64,000 nt of DNA from DATKMP01 sp963790045 (GCA_963790045.1 CAWBMS010000009.1:1-64000), one strand, 5' to 3'; counted from the stretch's first letter, positions 16,979 through 28,391 are shown. Notes: a model not told the origin generated them from the letters alone. Program-made: numbers and translations.

Positions 16979-19541
16979 TTATGCCCACAAAATCAGCCCT
17001 TCGCGGAACGCATTATCCATATCGGCATGTTTGGGCATAACACGAATCGTGTGTCCCATGCGTCCGCTGGATTCCAATTTAATTGTGCCGCGAAATTCAA
17101 ATGCATTGTCTTTCATTTTACCAGTGTGCTCCATCGGTGCTGTGTGTGGAATTGCAATTTCACCGCCGGCATTGAGAGGGCCGTAATACACATCAACCCG
17201 CACATCGTTTGGTTGCAAATCTTCAAGAGAAATCCATGCGCTCACCGTACACGCGTCGCCGACCTTGAATTCATCTTTGTGATCGAATTTAATATCGAAC
17301 ACCTTAGTTTTATTCCAATGTGTGCGTAAATGTTGTTTCCATGCCCGCGAGTTGTTTTGCCCTGGCTAAATTATCCGCGAATAGCGAAGTATATTGTTCC
17401 AATGCGGGCACATACATTTCGTCCGTGTATTGCCGTACCATGCGGTTGGTATTGTACTCCGGCCCGATGGCGTGCATCGCCGTTTTCATCTTTGCAATCC
17501 ACGGACGCGGTAAATCATCTGCCGTGCGATTATAGAAGAGCGGAATGATTTCCTTCTCTAATAAATCGAACAACGCGTTGGATTCGACTTCGTTTTGATA
17601 TTCTACGTCTTTATATTCTTCGCCTTTGCCAATTGCCCATCCGGTATTGGCGTTACATGCTTCAGCCCACCAGCCGTCCAGCACGCTGACATTCAACGCG
17701 CCGTTCAGTGTTGCCTTCATGCCGCTGGTGCCGCTTGCTTCCATCGGACGGAGCGGTGTGTTTAACCAAATATCGACGCCCTGCACAAGATACCGTGCAA
17801 CGACTAAATCGTAATCTTCCAAAAAGACCATTCGCCGCCGTGCTTCAGAACGACGTGCGAAGTGAATAATTTCCCGGATCAATTCTTTTCCAGGATTATC
17901 ATGCGGATGTGCTTTGCCGGCAAAAATAAATTGTACAGGATGTTCCTTATTCGTCATCAGTTTAATGAGCCGTTCAGGATTGCGCAAAAGCAAAGTCGAG
18001 CGTTTGTATGTTGCAAAGCGGCGAGAAAAACCTATGGTCAACACATCGGGATTGAGAATTTCATCTGCTTGCGCAATTTCAGATGCGGTTTCGCCGCGCG
18101 TTTCAAATTGTGCGCGGAGTCGCTTGCGTGCAAATGCGACAAGTCGTTCACGCCGGCGCTCGTGAGTGCGCCATAGTTCTTCATCAGGAACATGATGCAC
18201 GCGGCTCCAGATGCCGTACTGTTCCGGATCTTCGCGCCAACCTGGTCCAAGATACCGGTCAAATAATCCACTCATATCCGGACTAACCCACGAAGGTGCA
18301 TGCACGCCGTTGGTAATGTAGGTAATCGGAACATCTTGCAGCGGCAATCCCCGCCAAACGTTTTGCCACATCGTGCGAGATACTTCACCATGCAATTTGC
18401 TGACACCGTTGCTGCGTTCCGACATTTTTAGTGCAAGAATGGTCATGCAAAATCGTTCGCCGTCGTTGTCCGGATTTTCTTTACCGAGTCCGAAAAATAA
18501 TTTTGACGATAATCCAAGCTCGCGATAATATTGCCCGAAATAACGTTCCATCAAATTCGGATCGAAATAATCGTTGCCTGCTGGCACGGGAGTGTGTGTG
18601 GTGAACACGGTGCTTGCCATTGTTGCTTCGCGTGCTTCGGAAAAATTCACTTTGTATTCTTGCATCAAATCGCGGCAGCGTTCCAATGTTAAGAACGCCG
18701 AATGTCCTTCGTTAATATGACATACCGCGGGCTGCAAGCCGACGGCTTTCAATGCGCGGTAGCCGCCGATGCCGAGTAAAATTTCCTGCTTGATGCGCAT
18801 TTCGGTATCACCGCCATATAATTGATCGGTAATATCTTGATCTTCATGGTTGTTTTGCGAAATATTGGTGTCGAGCAAGTATAACGAAATGCGCCCAACT
18901 TGCACGCGCCAGATTTGTGCAAACACTTTTCGCCCGGGCAAATCGACAAAAACCGTAATCGGGTTGCCGGCAGAATCTTTTTCTAATTGTAACGGCAGCG
19001 CATAAAAATCGTTGTCGGGATAGCGTTCTTGCTGCCAACCATCGGCGTTTAGATATTGATGAAAATATCCTTGCTGATACAACAAGCCGGCGCCGACAAG
19101 TGGAAGCCCGAGATCGCTTGCAGCTTTCAAATGGTCGCCGGAAAGTACGCCCAAACCACCGGAATAATTTTGCAAGCATTCCGTCAATCCAAATTCTGCG
19201 GAGAAATATGCAAAACATGATTGGGTTGCGTTCGGATGCGTTTTGTGAAACCATGACGCGCTCTTGTCCTGATACGCATCGAAGCGGGCAACGGCGCGTT
19301 CTAATTGTGCAAGGAACGCACCATCGTTGGCTAATTCATCTAATTTTTCCTGCTTAATTTTTCCCAACATCAGCACGGGATTATGCTGGGTTTCTTCCCA
19401 CGCATCAAAATCCAACCGCATAAACAGATTCATTAATTCAAAATCCCAAACCCATAATAGATTGTACGCGATGGTCTGAAGCGCTTGAAGCTTTTTAGGA
19501 ATGGAAGGTGTTACGGTATAAGATAAAATTGGTTTTGTCAC
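16979..19541 (-). CDS. glgP: Alpha-glucan phosphorylase, DUF3417 type (one frameshift)
   Basis: A GT35 enzyme that releases glucose-1-phosphate from glycogen-like glucans. The DUF3417 N-terminal part is seen (AYNLLWVWDFELMNLF) and the PLP-site segment is EASGTSGMKATLNGALN. The GTG at 19541 is chosen because GGAG lies 8 bases upstream. The main frame stops near 17310. Dropping one G of the GGG at plus 17344-17346 gives AAWKQHLRTHWNKTKVFDI, joining to a C-terminal frame that ends GLILWA at 16979. The reconstructed length of about 853 residues is normal for the family. Confidence 0.9.
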
Positions 19542-19665
19542 AGTATAGTCTCCGCAGTCTTTTTTATTTTTAAATGCCGTTTCGGCACCCAATCTGCCAT
19601 TTTATTAGTAAATTGTAACGAAGTTTCCGATGAAAAACCACTGGTTGTTCAGTTCTTTGTAGTAT

Positions 19666-22407
19666 TTGTCATTGCTTTCGCTGCATTTTTGTGGTATATT
19701 TGCACCGACATTGAATAGTGCCGTCGGATACAATACGGCACTTTTTGTTTATCATATCGAATATATTGAATTGACACACAAATCTCATATTTCCCGCATA
19801 TTCTTCGCGTTTTTTATATCTTTCGCAATTATTTTCTCATCTCAAATCCATTCCCAGCCGACTGCTTACGCGAACGGTCAGCCGACAATGGACGGTTTGG
19901 ATGCTGGAGCATATCTTGGGTCCAATACTCGAACAAAAATTGATCTCGCCGGGACATGGTCATTTTCGTTGGATGAAAACCAGTGGACAAACGTTCAGGT
20001 TCCTGCTTCCATCGACTATGAAGGAAGAATTGTTTTCCGTAAAAAGTTCACCATCGACAACGCGCTGATCCAATCGTCGTCGTTCAAGTTCGTTGCACTC
20101 GGCATCAATTATGAATGCGAAGTGTACATCAATGAACAATTTGTCGGCAAACATGCCGGCGGCTATTCCAACGTTGAATTAGAGGTGCCGCAAGAAATTT
20201 TAGAGTCGAACAGCGAGAATGTTATTACGATTATCGTGAACAACGTGCTGAATGGACGCACCACGTTGCCGGTGCGCCAGCAAGTGTGGGGATGGAAAAA
20301 TTATAACGGCATGCTGCGCGATGTGTTCTTGGTTGCAACGCCGCGGTTGTGGATCGATAAATTGCATGCGCAAACATCGTTGAATGGAAATTTTAGTCAG
20401 GGCTCGCTTTCCGTGGATGCTGTTCTGAGTGCGCGCGCGTTTGCAGGGTTTCATCGTGACTCGCGCGCACGCTCGACGAAGCCGAGAAATGTTTCCTACA
20501 TTCTGGCTGCAGAATTATACGAACGGTTTTCCGATGCATTAGTTTCCCAAATTACTTCGGCACCGATTCCTGTCGAACAGAACAAAGACACGAAAGCACA
20601 TCTTCAATTGCAAGTCAACGCACCGAAGTTATGGTCGCCGGATTCGCCGGAAATGTATTTACTCAAAACTTCCATCATTGTTGTCGATGGAAAACAAAGA
20701 ACGCTTGTCGATCAATACAATGTCAATGTCGGGTTCACATCGGTGCGTGTGGATAAAAATGGATTTTACTTGAACGGTAATGCGGTCGTTCTGAGGGGTA
20801 TTGTCTGGAATGAAGACTCGCCGAAGCATGGCGCGTCCTTGACCTACGAGCAAATGGAAAAAGATGTGGTGATGATGAAATCGCTCGGTGCCAATGCCGT
20901 ACGCTTTGCATTCCATCCACCGCATCCGTACATGCTTAATTTGTGCAGCCGGTACGGATTATTAGTACTGGAAGAAGCGCCGGTGTGGAATGTACCGGGA
21001 GAAATGCTGGGCGATGAAACATTTCAAACCAATGCTGAAGCACAAGTACACGAGATGGTAGAACGCGATGCAAATTATCCGTGTGTTCTTGCATGGGGCA
21101 TCGGCGATTTGTTTGATGTTGCCGATGGACGCGCAGTCGATTTTGTTAAACGGATGACGGCAGTGATGAAATCGATGGATAGCCGCCCGGTGTATTATGG
21201 TTCAGAAATGTTGACGCACGATGTGTGTAGCTCGTTAGTAGATTTTGTAGGATTCATTCCGCCATCAGCCGAGCTAAAAAATTTTCGGAGCATCTTAGCC
21301 GATTGGAAAAAAGAACATCCTGATCAACCTGCGCTTGTCCTCGCGTACGGAAAAGAAGTAACACACAACGATCACAATGGATACAGCGATCCGCTTTCAC
21401 AAGAAGCGCAAGCGCGATTTTTCATGCAATATTACGCTGCCATCAAAGATGCAAATTATTCTGGAAGTTTCGTCCTTGCGTTTGCCGATTGGCGCGGCAC
21501 CCATCCGTTGATGAGTGTCGATGCAGCAGATCGTTTCATGTATCCTGTCGGGCTTGTCAGTGCGTGGCGAGAAAAACGCTTGGCATACGATATTATTCAT
21601 GCGCTCTATATGGATGAACGTATCGGTGCAATTCCTGCCGGAAATTTTCGCGGGAGTTTTCCTGTTGTGCATGTGCTGACGGGATTATTGGTCATCATTT
21701 TAATCGGATATCAAGCGGCATATAATCGCCGGTTTGGCGAATCGCTGCGGCGCGCGTTGCTGCGTTCGTACAATTTTTATTCTGATCTGCGCAACCTGCA
21801 CACTGTTTCCATTTTGCATACCTTGATGCTTGCTGCGACGATATCTATAACGCTTGCAGGTGTTTTTTCCAGTGTGATGTATCACTATCGCACCGATAAA
21901 TTTTTCGATTACATGGTGACATTGGTACTGGTATCGAATCCGTGGAAACAGCAATTCCTTCATGCGGCATGGCATCCGCTGTGGGGCATTCTTGTGCTTA
22001 GCGCAGTCTTTTTTGTGGCAGCGTGGGCGATGGCATTGGTGTTGCGATTCTTTGCGTTGTTTGTGAAAACAAAAGTTTCATTGATTCATGTGTATTCTGT
22101 TTCGGTGTGGGCGGCGGCTCCGATCGTGTTTCTCAGCCCTGCAGCAATGAGTATGTCGAAGATTATGGAAAATTCGGCGTACGTTCTTCCATCGCTTCTG
22201 TTGATTCTTTTATTTTTGGTGTGGACATTCTTTCGCATCTTAAAAGGAATTTCTGTTGTCTTTGAATCAAACCCTGTAAAAGTATATCTTGGCGGTATCA
22301 TCGTCGCAATTCTGTTTGTCGGCGGAGTGTACTATTATTCTGATTCTGTTAACGCGCTCGGTGCGTATATCAAATTTCTTTTTCATTTAGAACAGAATAT
22401 CGGTTAA
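19666..22407 (+). CDS. Membrane-anchored GH2-fold protein, catalytic residues lost
   Basis: A 913-residue protein. An N-terminal export signal (FFAFFISFAIIFSS) is followed by the three GH2 domains: sugar-binding jelly roll (GTWSFSLDENQW, VNNVLNGRTTLP), Ig-like domain and TIM barrel (FYLNGNAVVLRGI). About 240 C-terminal residues form five or six membrane segments, unusual for GH2. The acid/base position, normally NE after the NxPSV strand, reads NYPCVLAWGIGDL (Leu482). The nucleophile position, normally EYG, reads LAYG (Ala560). It is therefore probably a binding or sensing pseudoenzyme. The exact start is uncertain. Its stop overlaps the smc start. Confidence 0.8.
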   Translation: MSLLSLHFCGIFAPTLNSAVGYNTALFVYHIEYIELTHKSHISRIFFAFFISFAIIFSSQIHSQPTAYANGQPTMDGLDAGAYLGSNTRTKIDLAGTWSFSLDENQWTNVQVPASIDYEGRIVFRKKFTIDNALIQSSSFKFVALGINYECEVYINEQFVGKHAGGYSNVELEVPQEILESNSENVITIIVNNVLNGRTTLPVRQQVWGWKNYNGMLRDVFLVATPRLWIDKLHAQTSLNGNFSQGSLSVDAVLSARAFAGFHRDSRARSTKPRNVSYILAAELYERFSDALVSQITSAPIPVEQNKDTKAHLQLQVNAPKLWSPDSPEMYLLKTSIIVVDGKQRTLVDQYNVNVGFTSVRVDKNGFYLNGNAVVLRGIVWNEDSPKHGASLTYEQMEKDVVMMKSLGANAVRFAFHPPHPYMLNLCSRYGLLVLEEAPVWNVPGEMLGDETFQTNAEAQVHEMVERDANYPCVLAWGIGDLFDVADGRAVDFVKRMTAVMKSMDSRPVYYGSEMLTHDVCSSLVDFVGFIPPSAELKNFRSILADWKKEHPDQPALVLAYGKEVTHNDHNGYSDPLSQEAQARFFMQYYAAIKDANYSGSFVLAFADWRGTHPLMSVDAADRFMYPVGLVSAWREKRLAYDIIHALYMDERIGAIPAGNFRGSFPVVHVLTGLLVIILIGYQAAYNRRFGESLRRALLRSYNFYSDLRNLHTVSILHTLMLAATISITLAGVFSSVMYHYRTDKFFDYMVTLVLVSNPWKQQFLHAAWHPLWGILVLSAVFFVAAWAMALVLRFFALFVKTKVSLIHVYSVSVWAAAPIVFLSPAAMSMSKIMENSAYVLPSLLLILLFLVWTFFRILKGISVVFESNPVKVYLGGIIVAILFVGGVYYYSDSVNALGAYIKFLFHLEQNIG

Positions 22408-25400
22408 TGTATTTATCGAAACTCGAAATATTCGGTTTTAAATCTTTCGCACAAAAAGTCAACCTGACGTTTGATGCCGGAATGACGGCGATTGTCGGGC
22501 CGAACGGCTGCGGCAAAACCAATGTCGTGGATGCGATTCGCTGGGCGCTCGGTGAACAAAAACCGACAATACTGCGAAGCGATAAAATGGAAGATGTCAT
22601 CTTTAACGGCACAAAATCGCGTAAGCCATTAAATGTGGCGGAAGTTTCCATCACCATCGAAAACACGAAAGGCATTCTGCCGAGTGAATATACCGAAGTG
22701 ACGCTGACGCGACGCGTGTTCCGTTCCGGTGAAAGCGAATACTATTTGAATAAAACGCTGTGCCGCTTGAAAGACATTCGCGATTTGTTTATGGATACCG
22801 GCATGGGATCGGATGCGTACTCGGTCATCGAATTGAAAATGGTGGAAAGTATTTTAAGCGATAGTTCGGATGAACGCAGACGATTGTTCGAAGAATCTGC
22901 GGGCGTGACGAAATACAAATATCGCCGCAAAGAAGCGAACCGGCGATTGGAAGATGTGCGAAAAGATTTAACGCGCGTCAACGATATTATTCGCGGCGTC
23001 GAAAAAGCAGTGAACTCGTTGGAACGCCAGGCGCAAAAAGCGGAAAAATATAACGAGCTGGTAAAGCAGTTAGAAACATTAGAAATTGATCTGCTGCATC
23101 GGGATTATTCCAATATTATTTCCATGCTCGATCCGTTGCGCCAACAACTCGGTATTGCTGTCGATGAAAAAAATAAATTAGAAGTTGAAGTGAAGCAAGA
23201 AGAAACACTGTTAGATGTTCTGCGTCAAGAGCTGGAAGAATTAGAGCATCAATTGACGATAACGCAGGAAGATTTGACTGAACGTCAAACAGCGATTCAC
23301 GAATTAGAGCAGAAAAAAACTGCGACGCATGAACGCCGCCGTTCGATGGAATCAAACATTGAACGGTTTGAACGGGAAAAGGTCGATCTGGCACAGCAAA
23401 GTGTCGAACTCGAACAAAAGCAGGCGGAACTCACCAAATCGCTCGAAGAACTTCGCACGCGCGTTGTTATGGCAGAAGAAGTCTATCAACAAAAAAAAAT
23501 GCAGCTGGATGAGTTTGAATTGCAACTCAACACAAAGCGCGGTGAATTGAAATCGAATCAAGAGCAAGTGATTGCCCTGTTGCATGAAGTGTCCGAACTT
23601 CGCAATCGTGAAAATCAGGTGAAGGGACGGATCGAAAATATTCGCGGGCGCATGAGTCAACTTGCGAAAGAAAACAAAACCTCTCAGTCCGATGTCGCAA
23701 AACATGAAGAGGTAATTGCGAAACTGGGTGCAGAAAATCGGCAATTGCGATTCGCGTTTGCCGAAGCTGAAGTGCGCGCCAATCAAATGGAAGAATATAA
23801 ACAAAAGCTGCAAGAGGAAATTGAGCAGCTTCGCAAACAGGATTACGATATTTTGGGCGATACGGAACGCAAACAAGCGCGCATCGATTTTCTCAAAGGA
23901 TTGGTCGAAAGTTTCGACGGCTATTCCGAAGGCGCAAAATATCTCATCACCAGTGATGAATGGAGTTCAAAAGTTCAGAACACGGTCGGCGAAGCAGTAC
24001 AGACAACATCGCAATATCGTGTTGCGATAGAAACTGCGCTCGGCGAAGCGATGGGATACGTCGTTGTCGAAAATGTCGAAGAAGCGTACGCGGCGATGGA
24101 GTTTTTGAAGCAAAGCAAAAAAGGCAAAGCTACTTTTATCTGTTTAAATCGGTTGCCACAAATTTCCAATCATCGTGCGCCGTTGTCGATGCGCGGCATC
24201 ATCGATTGGGCGAGCAATGTGGTACAATTTGAAACGAAGCATGAGCGATTGTTTAATTTTTTATTGGATGAAACGTTGATCGTGAATGATGTTGCATCTG
24301 CGTTGAATGTCATTCAAGAATATCCGAATGTGCGTTGCATAACGTTAGATGGCGAAGTGGTCACGGGCAAGGGTGTTGTGCGCGGCGGAAGTGTGCGGCA
24401 GGATGAAGGCGGGCACATCAGCAAAAAATCGCAGTTGGAAGAATTAACGGTTGAAGTCAACAAATTACGTGAACGGCACAAACGTATCGAATTCGATCTC
24501 AATAAAAAAACGAACGAGCTTGATACCGTTGATCTGAAAAAATTAACAGACGAAGCACGCACGATCGAGCAGCAAAAAACGACCGTTGAAATCCGCATGG
24601 CGCAAAGTGAGTTTGAGAAAAAACGTGCACAGGAAAACGTCGAACGCACGGCAGCGGAATCCGAAAAACTCTCGCACGAAATTGCCGTCTTGACGACAGA
24701 GCTTGAATCGCTTGCACCGTCGCTTGTAGAATTAGAGCAGCGCCAGGCGAATGCCGAGCAGCAAGTTGGTGCTGCGACAAGCGAGGTGGAAACGATGGAT
24801 GCGTTGTGGAATGAATATTCCAACATTGCCAATGGAGCGAATCTTGCAGTACTCAATTTAAAAGGTGAAGAACGAAGTACACTGCAATCGATTGAGCATG
24901 CCGAATCGACATTGCAGTCGATAGCGACAACATCGGAATTACGCACATCCGAAATTGAACAGGCAAAAGGCGATATCGTTTCGCTGACAACACAATTGCA
25001 AGAAGTAGATGCAGCACTGGCAGAAATTCAAAAAGAGTACGAAAGTATTTTGGAACAGAAAAAAAACGTCGATCAAGATTATTCTACCAAACGCAGCCGG
25101 ATGCATGAGATCGAACTGAAGCTGAAAGATGAACGGATGCGGCAGGAAGGGTCGCTGAAAGCCGCATATGATCTTGAAATGAAAATTCAAGAATTGATGA
25201 TGAAATCGGAAAACTTGAAGACGCGCGCTAAAGAGGATTTCGATATTGAAATGCAATTGAAAGATTTTTCCGATGCTGAACAATACGATCTTGCAGCCGC
25301 ACGCGAAGAAGTGCATACGCTGAAAACGAAAATCCAACAACTTGGTGCTGTCAACTTCGCTGCGTTCGATGAATATAAAAGTGAAAAAGAGCGTCTAGAT

Positions 25401-25955
25401 TTCATGTCGTCACAGCGCGATGATCTTGAGCAATCCGAAAAAACGTTGCTGACGACCATCGAGGAAATCAACACCACAGCGCAGAAACAATTCCTTGACA
25501 TCTTTGAACAGATCAGAGAAAATTTCATCGTGACGTTCAAAGGACTGTTTGAGGAAGGCGATGAATGCGATCTTCGGCTGCAGGAAGATATCGATCCGTT
25601 AGAAGCGCGCATCGAAATTGTTGCAAAGCCGCGCGGCAAGCGTCCGACATCGATCGATTTGCTTTCCGGCGGGGAAAAAACTTTGACGGCAATTGCACTG
25701 TTGTTTGCCATCTATCTTGTGAAGCCCAGTCCGTTTTGTATTTTAGATGAAGTGGACGCGCCGTTAGACGATACGAACATCGACCGTTTTGTGCGCATCA
25801 TTCGCAAGTTCTCTATCGACACGCAGTTCATCATTGTCACGCACAACAAGCGGACGATGGAGGCGGCGAATGCAATGTACGGCGTGACGATGGAAGAAGA
25901 AGGAATTTCGAAATTGGTTTCTGTGCGCTTTAACGAAGAGGTACAGAAAAATTAG
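22407..25955 (+). CDS. smc: Chromosome segregation ATPase SMC
   Basis: A 1182-residue SMC protein. The Walker A is GPNGCGKTN (residues 31-39). Two long coiled-coil arms surround the hinge (FDGYSEGAKYL to VRGGSVRQDEGG, roughly 500-670). The C-terminal head has the ABC signature LLSGGEKTLTAIALL and the Walker B FCILDEVDAPLDD. With ScpA/ScpB it compacts and separates the chromosome. The length is normal and the frame is intact throughout, in contrast to several neighbours. The stop overlaps the possible GTG start of the next gene. Confidence 0.97.
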   Translation: MYLSKLEIFGFKSFAQKVNLTFDAGMTAIVGPNGCGKTNVVDAIRWALGEQKPTILRSDKMEDVIFNGTKSRKPLNVAEVSITIENTKGILPSEYTEVTLTRRVFRSGESEYYLNKTLCRLKDIRDLFMDTGMGSDAYSVIELKMVESILSDSSDERRRLFEESAGVTKYKYRRKEANRRLEDVRKDLTRVNDIIRGVEKAVNSLERQAQKAEKYNELVKQLETLEIDLLHRDYSNIISMLDPLRQQLGIAVDEKNKLEVEVKQEETLLDVLRQELEELEHQLTITQEDLTERQTAIHELEQKKTATHERRRSMESNIERFEREKVDLAQQSVELEQKQAELTKSLEELRTRVVMAEEVYQQKKMQLDEFELQLNTKRGELKSNQEQVIALLHEVSELRNRENQVKGRIENIRGRMSQLAKENKTSQSDVAKHEEVIAKLGAENRQLRFAFAEAEVRANQMEEYKQKLQEEIEQLRKQDYDILGDTERKQARIDFLKGLVESFDGYSEGAKYLITSDEWSSKVQNTVGEAVQTTSQYRVAIETALGEAMGYVVVENVEEAYAAMEFLKQSKKGKATFICLNRLPQISNHRAPLSMRGIIDWASNVVQFETKHERLFNFLLDETLIVNDVASALNVIQEYPNVRCITLDGEVVTGKGVVRGGSVRQDEGGHISKKSQLEELTVEVNKLRERHKRIEFDLNKKTNELDTVDLKKLTDEARTIEQQKTTVEIRMAQSEFEKKRAQENVERTAAESEKLSHEIAVLTTELESLAPSLVELEQRQANAEQQVGAATSEVETMDALWNEYSNIANGANLAVLNLKGEERSTLQSIEHAESTLQSIATTSELRTSEIEQAKGDIVSLTTQLQEVDAALAEIQKEYESILEQKKNVDQDYSTKRSRMHEIELKLKDERMRQEGSLKAAYDLEMKIQELMMKSENLKTRAKEDFDIEMQLKDFSDAEQYDLAAAREEVHTLKTKIQQLGAVNFAAFDEYKSEKERLDFMSSQRDDLEQSEKTLLTTIEEINTTAQKQFLDIFEQIRENFIVTFKGLFEEGDECDLRLQEDIDPLEARIEIVAKPRGKRPTSIDLLSGGEKTLTAIALLFAIYLVKPSPFCILDEVDAPLDDTNIDRFVRIIRKFSIDTQFIIVTHNKRTMEAANAMYGVTMEEEGISKLVSVRFNEEVQKN

Positions 25956-25963
25956 TGAACAGT

Positions 25964-26680
25964 ATGGTTCGTATCTTTTGTGATTTTGACGGGACAGTGT
26001 GCACACGCGACATCGGCGAAGAATTTTTTCGTGCGTTCGCCGGTGAATCGGTAACTGTATTGGTTGATGAACTCTTGCGCGGCGATATCAATTCGCAGCA
26101 ATGGCTGCAACGGATGTGCGGCACGATTCCGTCAATGAGCAGAGAAAGTTTTGAAATGTTTGTCGATCAGTATATTGTTGATCCGCATTTTAGTCCGTTC
26201 GTGGAATTTGTTGAAGAGCGCGGTGCTTCTGTAACCGTTGTCAGCGACGGACTTGATGCGTATGTGGAACAAGTGCTTACAAAAGCCGGATTGAACCGTG
26301 TACCGTTCTTTGCCAATCATGCAGAATTTGTTGCGGTGAATGGAACGCCGAAATTGTCCGTTTCGTTTCCGCATACCGACGCGGAATGCACGTTATGCGG
26401 CAATTGTAAACGCAATCACATGCTGGCACAATCTGCCGATGAAGATTTGGTCGTCTATGTCGGCGATGGATTTTCGGATCGCTGCCCCGTAAAATATGCT
26501 GATGTTGTGTTTGCAAAGCGGCATCTCATCAAACATTGCCAGCAGCAGAATATTTCGTATCACGAATTTCAAAACTTCGGAGACGTACAGAGAAAGTTAG
26601 AAGAAGTTTTACAACGCAAACGCGTTCGTCACCGCCGAGAAGCAGCGATGGCACGACGTGATGTGTTTATGCAAGGATAA
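25964..26680 (+). CDS. HAD-family phosphatase, MtnX-like
   Basis: A HAD hydrolase of about 238 residues. Motif I is FCDFDGTVC, motif II VVSDG, and motif IV VVYVGDGFSDRCP. The extra CTLCGNCKRN cysteine insert is typical of the MtnX-like/phosphoserine-phosphatase-like group. MtnX acts in methionine salvage, but no other salvage gene is nearby, so the substrate is open. I favour the ATG at 25964 over a GTG at 25955 that overlaps the smc stop. Confidence 0.82.
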   Translation: MVRIFCDFDGTVCTRDIGEEFFRAFAGESVTVLVDELLRGDINSQQWLQRMCGTIPSMSRESFEMFVDQYIVDPHFSPFVEFVEERGASVTVVSDGLDAYVEQVLTKAGLNRVPFFANHAEFVAVNGTPKLSVSFPHTDAECTLCGNCKRNHMLAQSADEDLVVYVGDGFSDRCPVKYADVVFAKRHLIKHCQQQNISYHEFQNFGDVQRKLEEVLQRKRVRHRREAAMARRDVFMQG

Positions 26681-26683
26681 CAA

Positions 26684-27265
26684 TTGAAAGCATTACGACA
26701 AAAATTATTTACCATGCGCAGTTACACGCCGATTCCATTTTTATTGTTGATGATCGTGTTTGTTGAACCGACTGCCGTAACCATGTTGTTGGGGTTTTGT
26801 CTTGTCGCGCTCGGAGAATTTTCCAGATTTTACGGCGTGGCGTATGCTGGCAGTTTAACGCGCGTCACCGGCAGTGTCGGTGCGCCGGAAGTGATTGTTG
26901 CCGGGCCGTTTGCCCGCGTGCGCAATCCATTGTATGTCGGCAATATGCTCACGTACGTCGGCATCGGTATTATGTCGAACGCATTGTTTCCGTGGCTTGT
27001 CTTTGCGGCGTTAGTGTGGTTCAGCTTTCAGTATTATCAAATTGTGATGGCTGAAGAGGAATTCTTGGAAAAAGAATTCGGTGAGGCATATTTAGAATTC
27101 AAAAAAAATGTTCCGCGGTTTATCCCGCAGCTTGTTCCGTACAAAACTGCGGCGCAGGAGCATCAACTGCCGAATTGGAAAGAAGCCGCACAATCTGAAC
27201 GGCGAACGTTTCAGGCGCTGGCGTTGGTGCTGGCGATCCTGCTTGTTCTTTGGCTTGTGAGATAG
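26684..27265 (+). CDS. Isoprenylcysteine/phospholipid methyltransferase-like membrane protein
   Basis: A 193-residue inner-membrane protein with four to five segments, starting with TTG. The GPFARVRNPLYVGNMLTYVG stretch and later EEFLEKEFGEAYLEFKKNVPRF are the SAM-binding signature of the ICMT/PEMT family. It probably methylates a lipid or small hydrophobic molecule. It lies between the HAD phosphatase and lpxB with gaps of 3 bases or less, so it may act on the envelope. Confidence 0.8.
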   Translation: MKALRQKLFTMRSYTPIPFLLLMIVFVEPTAVTMLLGFCLVALGEFSRFYGVAYAGSLTRVTGSVGAPEVIVAGPFARVRNPLYVGNMLTYVGIGIMSNALFPWLVFAALVWFSFQYYQIVMAEEEFLEKEFGEAYLEFKKNVPRFIPQLVPYKTAAQEHQLPNWKEAAQSERRTFQALALVLAILLVLWLVR

Positions 27266-27267
27266 CA

Positions 27268-28390
27268 ATGATTCAGCGCGTGATGATCATTGCCGGAGAA
27301 GCGTCAGGCGATCTGCACGGCTCCGGCGTGGTGCGCGAATTAAAACGGTTGCAGCCGTCGGTCGAAATATTCGGCGTCGGCGGCGACCGCATGCAGCAAG
27401 CGGGCATGGATACGATTTACCATATCCGCGAACTTGGCTTTATGGGATTTGTGGAAGTGCTCAAGCATTTGCCGTTTCTCAAAACGATGGAGCATACGCT
27501 GGAGCAGATCGTCAAATTCAAAAAGCCGGACGTGTTGGTGCTGATCGATTATCCAGGATTTAATTTACGATTTGCCCGTATTGCGAAACGCTATGGTGTG
27601 AAGATCGTCTATTATATAAGCCCGCAGGTATGGGCATGGCACAAATCGCGTGTTAAAAAAATGCGTGCGTTCATCGATGCGATGTTGGTGATTTTTCCAT
27701 TTGAAGTGGACTTCTATCAAGCGGAAAAAATTCCAGTAAAATTTGTCGGGCATCCATTGTTAGAAGTCCTGGAATCAAAACTTGACCGAAAAGGTTTTTG
27801 TAAACTCTTCGGTATCGACGAAAAGAAAAAAATCATTGCACTGCTGCCCGGAAGCAGGAAGCAGGAAATTGAAGCGATCTTTCCGGAAATGCTTTCGGCT
27901 GCAAAGCAGATTGCCAAAAAGCGCGATGTAGAAATTGTGATCGGCGTTGCGCCGACATTGGAAGAGCAATATCTTAGGACGTTGTATTCCGTGGAAGGCA
28001 TCCGGTTGATAAAAGGATGGACATACGAAGTGATGGCGAATGCCGATTTTGCGCTTGTTACTTCCGGTACGGCAACGTTAGAAACAGCGTGCTTCGAGAC
28101 GCCGATGTTCATCGTTTATAAAACATCGTGGCTCACATATTTGATCGGCAGAGCGGTGATTCAGTTGAAGCATATCGGCTTAGTCAATATTGTTGCCGGT
28201 GAAACGATTGCACCGGAATTTATTCAGCATCGTGCGTCGGGAAATATACTGGCGCGCGAAGCAGTGAAGTTGTTGAACGATCCGCAAAAACTTGCTGCGA
28301 TGAAGGCAGAATCTTGCCACGGTGAAGAGCTTGCTTGGCACTGCCGGCGCGTCGAAGCGCGTTGCGGAATATGTATTGAATGTGAAGTAA
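27268..28390 (+). CDS. lpxB: Lipid-A-disaccharide synthase LpxB (one frameshift)
   Basis: A GT19 enzyme that joins UDP-diacylglucosamine to lipid X in lipid A synthesis. IIAGEASGDLHG opens the protein, followed by GVGGDRMQQAGM, YYISPQVWAWHKSRV, LLPGSRKQEI and LVTSGTATLETACF. Near 28311-28315 an extra T shifts the frame: without it the C-terminus reads LATVKSLLGTAGASKRVAEYVL and stops at 28390, 1 base before lpxK. As given, the frame runs to 28395 with a foreign Cys-rich tail. The length of about 373 is normal. Confidence 0.93.
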
Positions 28391-28391
28391 T

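Noticed and set aside
23352..23876. Long minus-strand frames inside smc, and similar ones inside ppdK, glgP and the S9 peptidase gene
   Set aside because: They are shadows of intact, clearly recognisable genes on the other strand and show no family signature.
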